The notes beneath the pieces were generated by a model that saw only the letters and a list, made by a program, of their open reading frames with translations, was not told the origin of the DNA and made no database searches. 64,000 nt of DNA from Phyllostachys edulis. Taxonomy: Eukaryota > Streptophyta > Magnoliopsida > Poales > Poaceae. Location: assembly GCA_036346405.1 (NCBI GenBank), contig CM070566.1, positions 13,201,533 through 13,265,532 of the forward strand. Direction: 5' to 3'. A program made the position numbers and the translations under genes. Below are positions 57,618-64,000 of the stretch, piece after piece; the stretch's first letter is position 1; each line of letters starts with the position of its first letter.

Positions 57618-58754
57618 CACTACTACAAAAAGGCTAATACTGGACGCCTCATCACAGACGGTTGACCGAAACCGTCGGTATTACATTCAATCATAGACGG
57701 TTTTGGTTTAGAGACGTCTGTGCTACTGGCTGCGCTAAAAAACCGTCTGTGAAGAGGCAATATCACAGACGGTTCATGTTGAAGACCGTCTGTGAAGTAT
57801 CACAGATGGTTCTTATTGAAATCGTCGTGATATTAATCGATATCCGAGCGGTTTTAAAACACAACCGTCGTGAAGTATCACGAGCGGTTACGAACAAGAA
57901 CCGCTGTGATATTAATTAATATCCTGAGCGGTTCTTAAAAATAACCGTCTGTGATAATATCGCTCGGCGTGAGTTTCTTCATCGCCGTCGTCGTTAAATC
58001 GCCAATCCGCCCGGCTCCCGTCGTCTCTTCATCGCATCGATCGCCGGCTCCTCGATCGCCTCTTAAATCTCACGCTCGAATTTATTCCTTGTTTTATAAA
58101 AGGATCATCCGCCATCAAGATGATCATCCCCACATACTTATAAAAAAGAAATGGCTGCCTCTTCCTTGTCGCCGCGCGATGGCCTTCTGGCGCCTTTGTC
58201 TGAGCACCTCTCTCGGTGTCGCGTTGAGCCGTCTTTGCGGAAGAACCTTGTTTGATCAACGGTGTCTTCACTCCTCTGCCCGCCGAAATTTGCGGGCGGT
58301 GGCGGCCACCTTCCGCCGTCTTGACATCCTCCTCCGCCGTGTCTTCGGGTGATCTCCCACTTTCGGCGAGTTTACGCGTCATCGACATAGTCCTCCAAAA
58401 CGGCGTTGCGTCTCGGAGGCTTGCCGTCGTCGCAGGCTGTGAAATCGGCGGCGGCCCGAGTCGACGGCCGAGACCCTCAAGCAAGGGAAGAGAGCCTATG
58501 GGTTCAATTCTTCTTGGTTCAACGATCGAGGTCTTGGGAGACACTCGAGCAGCGCATCAGCGGTGGGCGCATTTGAGCCGTTCGATGATCGAGAACCGTC
58601 CGATCTTGACACAATGCGCCTATGACGTATTGCAGATGGAGATAGCAGCCTACCTTCGCCACTAGAAAAACCTTGTTTAATTATAGGTTTCTGCTTTTTT
58701 AATATAAACATGTAATTTCTTCATGTCATGTAATTGTATATATATACTTGAGAA

Positions 58755-58925
58755 AAAACCATTTCACAGACAGTTCCATTATGGAACCGTCTGTGATATG
58801 TCCCATATCACAGACGGCTCTATTATGGAACCGTCTGTGATATGTCCCATATCACAGACGGCTCTATTATGGGCAAATGCGTGATAATTATCCTTGACGG
58901 TTCCATAATAGAACCGTCTCGATAA
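58755..58925. repeat. Internal block of CACTA subterminal repeats (small element)
   Basis: 'tatcacagacggctctattatgg' and complements, three to four units in alternating orientation, in the middle of the element. Confidence 0.88.
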
Positions 58926-58931
58926 ATCTCT

Positions 58932-58938
58932 TTATAAG
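58932..58938 (+). promoter_or_regulatory. TATA-like box after the internal repeat block
   Basis: TTATAAG, followed 20-40 bases later by 'ttgccgctagggtttgcgct', the same leader start found on the minus strand at 39,465-39,480. Confidence 0.5.
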
Positions 58939-59444
58939 TAGGAGCTAGCCCGACTTGCCGCTAGGGTTTGCGCTCTAACTAAATCACTCCCAGTGCCTTA
59001 CTCTCGTCCGTTCCTCCCGTCATGCTTGGCGCCGCCATTCCCTCCCCACCTCGGCCTTGGCGCTCGACCTCGTCGCCGCCGCCCGACCCCTTGCGCCCGC
59101 TAAGTCTCTGGTCGGGCTTTGCTTTCCCCATCCTCCTCTATTCTCCTCTAGATCTGTTAGCTTAATGTCTTTTGTTGAGTTTGATTTTTATGCATGAGCC
59201 TTAAGTTGTGTCACGATGTTTGTGTGATTTATGCAAGGTAAAGGAAATGGATGAGGGTTGTCTTTGGTGGTGGGGTCGCCACCGTGGTTCTTATTTGTAC
59301 TAAGGTCCCTCTCTATCTCTACCCTCCTTGCTCTGTGATGAAAATGGCTAGCTAGTGCTCTGCGATGGATCTTGAGGGCTACTCTTGGTGTGGTGGGTTT
59401 GGACACCCTTGGTCTTGTTCTCTTCTGCGATGAAGCTGCTCAAT

Positions 59445-59808
59445 GATGTTAATAGTCTTATGCTGAAATTGAATTGATAATTAGTTCATATTAATAGTCC
59501 CTTGCTCTGTGATGTAATGATGTAAATAGTCTTATTTGAAATTGAATTGATAATTAGTTCATATTAATAGTCCTCTTCTTGTGTGATGTAATGATGTCAA
59601 TAGTCTTATGCTGAAATTGAATTGATAATTAGTTCATATTAATAGTCCCTTGCTCTGTGATGTAATGATGTAAATAGTCTTATGCTGAAATTGAATTGAT
59701 AATTAGTTCATATTAATAGTCCCTTGCTCTGTGATGTAATGGTGTCAATAGTCTTATGCTGAAATTGAATTGATAATTAGTTCATATTAATAGTCCCCTT
59801 GTTCATGC
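59445..59808. repeat. Minisatellite, 74-bp unit, nearly five copies
   Basis: 'gatgt(t/a/c)aatagtctta' starts units at 59,445, 59,519, 59,593, 59,667 and (ggtgt) 59,741, exactly 74 bases apart. Each unit continues 'gaaattgaattgataattag' and 'ttcatattaatagtcc'. Units 2 and 4, and units 3 and 5, share variants, hinting at a 148-bp higher order. Confidence 0.92.
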
Positions 59809-60320
59809 GGTCAAGTTCTTCTACCTCTTGCGTGCAGTCGTCCTACCATTCCATTCATAATCTCTTCTCTATAAAGTCTCCAGCGGTGGTTGCTTGTGCC
59901 ATTAAAAGCGGCACCATATATATTATATATATATTATTAAGTAGTCCTCGGCCACTTTAGGAAATTAGTCCATGACATGAGAAGAATGAGGCGGTATCCA
60001 CGGGCAACCTCATTGAGCCTGTAAGTTTAAAAATATGGATGCAAAGAAGCGTTCGAACATCCAATTACGGATTGGGCGTCGCTATGTTGAAAGTGGCGTT
60101 GATGGGCAACTTCTCCGGTAGGAAGTGGCATCATGTATTAGCAACCAACAATTCTTGAGCATGTAATTGTCTTTAAACCCAACAAGAACGCAAGCAACAA
60201 TATGAGAATGGTTGCTTAGTGTTCTTGTTGAGTTTAAACGATTATCTCAAAATGATCGAACGATCAATGAGGACGAATATATATATGATATTATATGAAT
60301 ATTAATCATCGAAAATCATC
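59809..60320. other. CACTA 3' interior, non-coding, with a stable hairpin
   Basis: AT-rich, no coding domain. It contains the inverted repeat at 60,169-60,240 and a 'tatatattatatatatatt' stretch near 59,915-59,935. Confidence 0.5.
60169..60240. repeat. Inverted repeat forming a hairpin of about 30-bp arms
   Basis: 'gtctttaaacccaacaagaa' (start of the arm 60,169-60,198) pairs with 60,211-60,240 ('gttgcttagtgttcttgttg' onward) around a 12-base loop, with about four mismatches or bulges. Confidence 0.8.
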
Positions 60321-60624
60321 GAGGCGGTTCGGCCACAAACCGTGCGTGATATATACTTATCACGAGCGGTTTGTGGTTGAAACCGCATCGTGATATGTTA
60401 TCACCGAGCGGTTTGTGGATGAAACCGTCGTGATATTACTTATCATGACGGTTTGAACCACAAACCGTCGTGAAAGTATACATCACGAGCGGTTCAAAAC
60501 CGTCTGTGATGATCTCATGTCATCACTGACCCATAAACTCAGACGGCTCACGAAACCGTCTATGATGACGTTTTTGAACCGTCTGTGAAAGCCTTTTCTG
60601 TAGTAGTGAGTGATTTTTGGCAAC

Positions 60625-60948
60625 TAGGGTTTTGGATCGGGGTTGACACACATGCGCACACGTGGCTGCTGACGAGGCGATGACTGGGCAACACGTAGAC
60701 ACAAGCACTGATGTGGCTGGTGATGTGGACAACGGTGAGATGGGCGGCGCTTGGGTCCCAATGGTCTCTGACAAACAGCGGCTCTCAAGCGAAGGTGAAG
60801 GTGCACATTAGGTAGAGGACACTACGGGGATCTCGATGATGTACTCACGGGTGCAAGAGGACAATGACGGTGGCTGGCGGCGAGGTCGAAGCGGCGGTGA
60901 AGGCTCAGGCTTAACGGGATTGGGGTTCCGGCGACACTCCGGTGAAGT
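60625..60948. repeat. Tandem duplication, copy 2 (right of the CACTA)
   Basis: Partner of 57,283-57,617, about 97 percent alike by eye apart from a 12-base gap. Confidence 0.88.
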
Positions 60949-61148
60949 GATGGTGTCCAGGACGTAGATCAGGTCAAGACGATCTCAATGGTGGCAGTGG
61001 CGAAGCTCGAGCGGCTCTGGCGGCAGAGGAATAGCTCGACGTCGATGATGGCAGCGCACTGCTTCCTCGACGATTTTTGGCAACTAGGGTTTCGCTCCGA
61101 GGCTAAGGCAGCTAGGGTTGGGATGCGGGGAACAGGGGCTACCTCCCC

Positions 61149-61155
61149 TTTTATA
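61149..61155 (-). promoter_or_regulatory. TATA-like box of the second gypsy LTR
   Basis: TATAAAA on the minus strand, about 575 bases from the LTR start at 61,729. Confidence 0.45.
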
Positions 61156-61729
61156 AGCGTCGACCGAGTACTCGAACACGCCGTCAGCAGCCTGTGGTGG
61201 AGCGATTCGAATCGCAACCGAAACGGAGACGAAGAACAGTGACTTGGCGAGGCCCACAAGTCAATGAGTGTGGCTGGAACGCACCCTCATCACACACGGC
61301 ACAGCAAGGACTGACATGTGGGGTCGCACACGCTCGTGAGTGGGGAGAGAGGAAGAGGGGCCACGTGCGGGAAATGGGTCAGAAAAGAATAGTGTTGGGC
61401 TGGTGATTTGGGTTTCAGCCCAACGGAATTTCCTGAGATTTAAACAGATTTTATATTTTAGAAATACCAGTAAATCAAAATAGCAAACTAAAAATAGCAA
61501 ATGAACTCGAAATTTTTTTAGAAAAATATGGAAAATATTTCCAAGCTCAGAGAACCCAAATAAAATAGTTTTGGAATTGATTGATGTTCAAATTATTCGT
61601 ATTAAATTGTTTTGCTATTGAAAGTTCATACTAAGCTTAATTAAAATTCAAATAAATCTTGGGTGAATTTTCCAAAGGCTAAACTACTCAAGAGGATTTT
61701 TAGAATTTCAAAAAATTAGGATGTTACAG

Positions 61730-62170
61730 GATAGCACTACAGCACCACACCCAACATTACACCAAAACTTGCTTCACACAACTGAAAGGAAGGAGATAGA
61801 GAATTCAGCGAGCTTCTACAAGAGGATACTACAGAAGCGCAAATGGCTTGCCGAGAGGGCTAAACCCTACCCGGATAAGTCTATGAAGGATGTGCCGGTA
61901 CCACCGAAGTTCCCATGCCCTCAACGTGTGTGCGAAGAACCGGCACATATCATCCAGTCCACACACCCGGCGACATCCGCTCGGGCATACTACATGTGAG
62001 GCCACCACCTCGTAAGCGTATCTTGCACACACAAAGATTTTTCACATCATACGTTCCGTTCCGCAAATCCCTGATTACACACGTGCATAATGACAGTCGG
62101 ACAAGGATGACCGAAAAGGCATCGAACGAGCCCAAGAAAGCAGATGGGTACAACAAGGTCAAGTAGGTGG
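61730..62170 (+). pseudogene. Exons of an unidentified protein (mobile-element passenger?)
   Basis: An open frame (61,721-61,999) gives 'ENSASFYKRILQKRKWLAER', then 'PYPDKSMKDVPVPPKFPCPQ' and 'RVCEEPAHIIQ', ending 'ARAYYM'. A second frame follows at 61,990-62,166 ('PPRKRILHTQRFFTSYVPFR', 'TRMTEKASNEPKKADGYN'). The CxxxxC spacing and the 'ARAYYMC'-like end loosely recall the zinc-finger tails of plant transposon-borne proteins, but I cannot assign a family. It lies between the LTR end and the duplicated exon, upstream of the second dispersed-repeat copy. The 5' end is cut off by the LTR. Confidence 0.45.
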
Positions 62171-62172
62171 CG

Positions 62173-62640
62173 GACAAGGGGGAAGGCTTCTCCAAGTGAG
62201 ACCGTGGGTCATACTACCGCTCCCTGTCGCCTAGGCACACTTCGGATCCAAGAGGTAAGTTATGATCAGTATGCATCATAATTATTGATTTGGCCTGATG
62301 TTGCGTTATTCTAACATCATTCAACCATCCCGCGCATCTCACAGGACATGGATGACTTCGAGACAGGCCGCCAACACCTCGTGCAACAAGGGGACAAGGG
62401 GAATGCTCCTGCAAGTGAGACCGTGGGCCGTACTACCATTCCCCGTCACCCGGGCGCACTCCGGATCGAAGAGGTAAGTTATGTTCAGTACGCATCATAA
62501 TTATTAATTTGGCTCGACGTTGTGTTATCCTAACATCATTCAGCTATCCGGCCCGTCTCGCAGGACATGGATGACTTCGAGACTGGACACCACCGCGGGT
62601 AGCAAGGAGACAAGGGGAAGGGAGCGATGGGCCGCCAAAA
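62173..62640 (+). repeat. Tandemly duplicated exon-intron unit, about 218 bp
   Basis: 'gacaaggg' marks repeat starts at 62,173, 62,393 and 62,609. Each unit runs exon end ('agtgagaccgtggg', 'atc.aagag'), donor GTAAGTTATG, an intron with 'gcatcataattatt.atttgg' and 'taacatcattca', acceptor CTCRCAG, and exon start GACATGGATGACTTCGAGAC. The exon reads 'DMDDFETG' and 'ASETVGRTTIPRHPGALRIE' in one frame. Confidence 0.8.
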
Positions 62641-62649
62641 CTAATGATC

Positions 62650-63308
62650 TTTCTTCCAATCGACTTTATTTCAATTCCAAAAAGGCGCATATGTATCGTA
62701 TGTGTATTTCGGTTTGTTGCATAGTGCATGTGGTCGTTCCTTATGCACGTAACCAAACCCTGCATGTCGTGTAATTCACAACTTTATTATAAAGTCTATT
62801 TCAATTCGCAATTGTGTTGTAAAGCCGCCGACTTCAATTACATCTCTTTTCTCTCAAATATCAGGACAACATAAAAATAAAGATCCAAAAGATGTGTTGT
62901 CGAAGTGAGCACTGAAAATAATGGTCCACATATCTTATGCGACTAATTACGTCGCTTTTCCCCAAATATCGGGACAACAACACGCATGGCAACCTTAAAC
63001 CATATTATTTTGTCCATTCTCTACTTCACATTACATTGTCTTCTCCGATTTTGCATTCCGAATTACGTGGACACTTCAACGTATTACCAGAATTTAAAAA
63101 CAACCTTACAAAAAATTAAAAATTACGCTACACATAAATTTAAAAAAATGCAGAGCCCTCCTGTCGTGTCGCCAGTTCAATTGGCTGGCGACAGGAGCCT
63201 TCCCCACTGTTCGCTTTGGCGACAGGGACGTAGTTTTATAATTGTTTTGGGCGACTATTTAGTTTTGTAATTATATTTTAAAATAATATTATTTTAAAAA
63301 ATCTCTGT
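62650..63308. repeat. Dispersed repeat, copy 2
   Basis: Same-orientation partner of 4030-4907, shortened by an internal deletion (the 'cattgaattcttgttgtaca' part is absent) and with one TCGCCA block fewer. Palindrome TGTCGCCA...TGGCGACA at 63,166-63,192. Homology ends at 'aaaaaatctc'. Confidence 0.78.
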
Positions 63309-64000
63309 TCTAGCGGTAAGTGAACCATTAACACGTACTCTCTGTGCTTCTTATATTTTTGCAGTCTGACAATATATGACTAAGCATGTAGGAATTCTTT
63401 GTTAATTGAAAAATGATTAGAAAAATCAAGCAATGAAGAAACTAAACAAATTGATTGCACAGAGCAATTGGTTTTGGTCTGATCATAGATGACTGACTAA
63501 AGAAAACCTGGTTAGTATTGGCTGCCTAACACAAAAAAACAGAAGTGTTCCGTTTTATAAATTTGATGTACAGTCGTTTTATAAAATAAAATAAAAAACA
63601 AGGAACTATATCTGCCATAATTGTGACTTGAAAAATAGATACATTATGGGATCTTGCAGTTCTGATTACTATGAGGATTTCTATATTGTCTATGTTTTTG
63701 TTGAGAGTGAATTGCACTAGACGTCCACGTAACATGTTTCAATAAAAATCTCAAAACAGCATTCCAAAATATTCTCGAACCATTTCTCTTGCACTTTAGG
63801 ATCATGTGTATTTTTGAAACTACCGATTCCATGTGTATTTTGCTTCAGCGTCAAATTGTAAGATGGCTTCAGCCTCCACTCGACTTATTTCTTTGCTGAA
63901 ACCAATTCTTCCATCTTTCATCAATGTTTCAGCAGCAACCGAACTCATCTATCTAATGGTATATGTTTGATGTATTGCTGATCATAGCTCGCATACATGC
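63309..64000. other. Unassigned AT-rich DNA
   Basis: No coding domain, terminal repeat or tandem array was recognised. A TTTTTGCAG acceptor-like site at 63,356-63,364 could mark an exon of an unrecognised gene, but nothing downstream supports it. Confidence 0.3.

Larger units (their letters stand above)
57618..60608 (+). mobile_element. Small CACTA element (2,991 bp), complete ends
   Basis: Ends CACTACTACAAAAAGGC (57,618) and GCCTTTTCTGTAGTAGTG (60,608) with the 3-bp target duplication AGT at 57,615-57,617 and 60,609-60,611. Its left end corresponds to the right (TNP2-side) end of the 9-kb element, and its right end to the CACTACTACAGAAAAGGC end at 35,206, so it is the same family in opposite orientation. 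No TNP2 or ORF2 domain was recognised, so it is a deletion derivative. It keeps terminal repeat blocks (57,650-57,960; 60,320-60,600), a GC-rich part (57,960-58,660), an internal repeat block (58,755-58,925) and a leader-like part (58,930-59,160). Open frames at 57,951-58,711 on both strands have no recognised homology. Confidence 0.92.
56645..61729 (-). mobile_element. Second gypsy LTR fragment, related to the outer LTR
   Basis: Its right end TGTAACATCC (minus strand, 61,729) and minus-strand TATAAAA at 61,149-61,155 match the plan of the LTR ending at 52,930. The 56,800-57,000 segment matches 51,360-51,560. The left part of the LTR, the PBS and any internal region are missing. It contains a 335/324-base tandem duplication and the small CACTA element. 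Without the CACTA it is about 2.1 kb. Confidence 0.65.

Noticed and set aside
58029..58711. Frames of 133-171 codons in the small CACTA
   Set aside because: Open on both strands in GC-rich DNA, with no recognised domain and no typical codon pattern. Left as unassigned leader-like DNA.

Overview
The window is plant nuclear DNA, almost certainly from a grass (Poaceae), and from a repeat-rich intergenic or pericentromeric block. The evidence is the content itself: Opie/SIRE-like Ty1/copia, Tekay-like chromovirus Ty3/gypsy, CACTA (En/Spm), a Mutator-like element with captured gene pieces, an L1-type LINE, plant mobile domain (PMD) and RPA1-like (DUF223) coding relics with spliceosomal introns, (CCG)n-rich leaders and many tgacatgtggg-type segments. 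The species cannot be named from sequence alone. I see no intact host gene, no tRNA or rRNA gene and no CRISPR array. Most long open frames in GC-rich stretches are accidental.

Layout. 0-5 kb: a degenerate repeat, then a PMD pseudogene (about 0.86-3.4 kb) with a 3' flank that recurs at 62.65-63.3 kb. About 5.0-8.3 kb: a probable lone LTR of a gypsy element on the minus strand. 9.15-53.4 kb: one RPA1-like, intron-containing gene on the plus strand, split by two insertions. The first is a Pack-MULE (10,450-13,115) that sits in a (TA)n tract and carries an epoxide-hydrolase fragment. The second is a 39-kb stack of nested elements (13,875-52,930).

The stack, from outside in: (1) a degraded minus-strand gypsy element, mainly one 3.1-kb LTR. 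(2) A minus-strand SIRE/Opie-type copia element at 16,042-50,968 (TSD TTAAC, LTRs about 2.2 kb) that keeps gag and protease but has no recognisable integrase, RT or RNase H. (3a) Inside its left LTR, a plus-strand Tekay-like element at 16,398-32,185 (TSD GCTGG) with unusually long 5.3-kb LTRs and a complete but frameshifted gag-PR-RT-RH-INT-chromodomain order. (3b) Inside its internal region, a 9-kb CACTA element at 35,206 to about 44,230 with TNP2 and Ulp1-type ORF2 relics on the minus strand.

53.4-64 kb: a fold-back, a 5'-truncated LINE (54,105 to about 56,620), a second gypsy LTR fragment (about 56,645-61,729) that holds a tandem duplication and a clean 2,991-bp CACTA derivative (57,618-60,608, TSD AGT), then exons of an unidentified protein with a tandemly duplicated exon, and the second copy of the PMD-element 3' flank.

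The most unusual points are the CACTA family architecture (an internal copy of the subterminal-repeat block plus a promoter-like start ahead of the ORF2 unit, seen in both the long and the short member), the array of about ten hairpin-forming dyads in the long Tekay LTR, and the fully dated nesting order given by target-site duplications.
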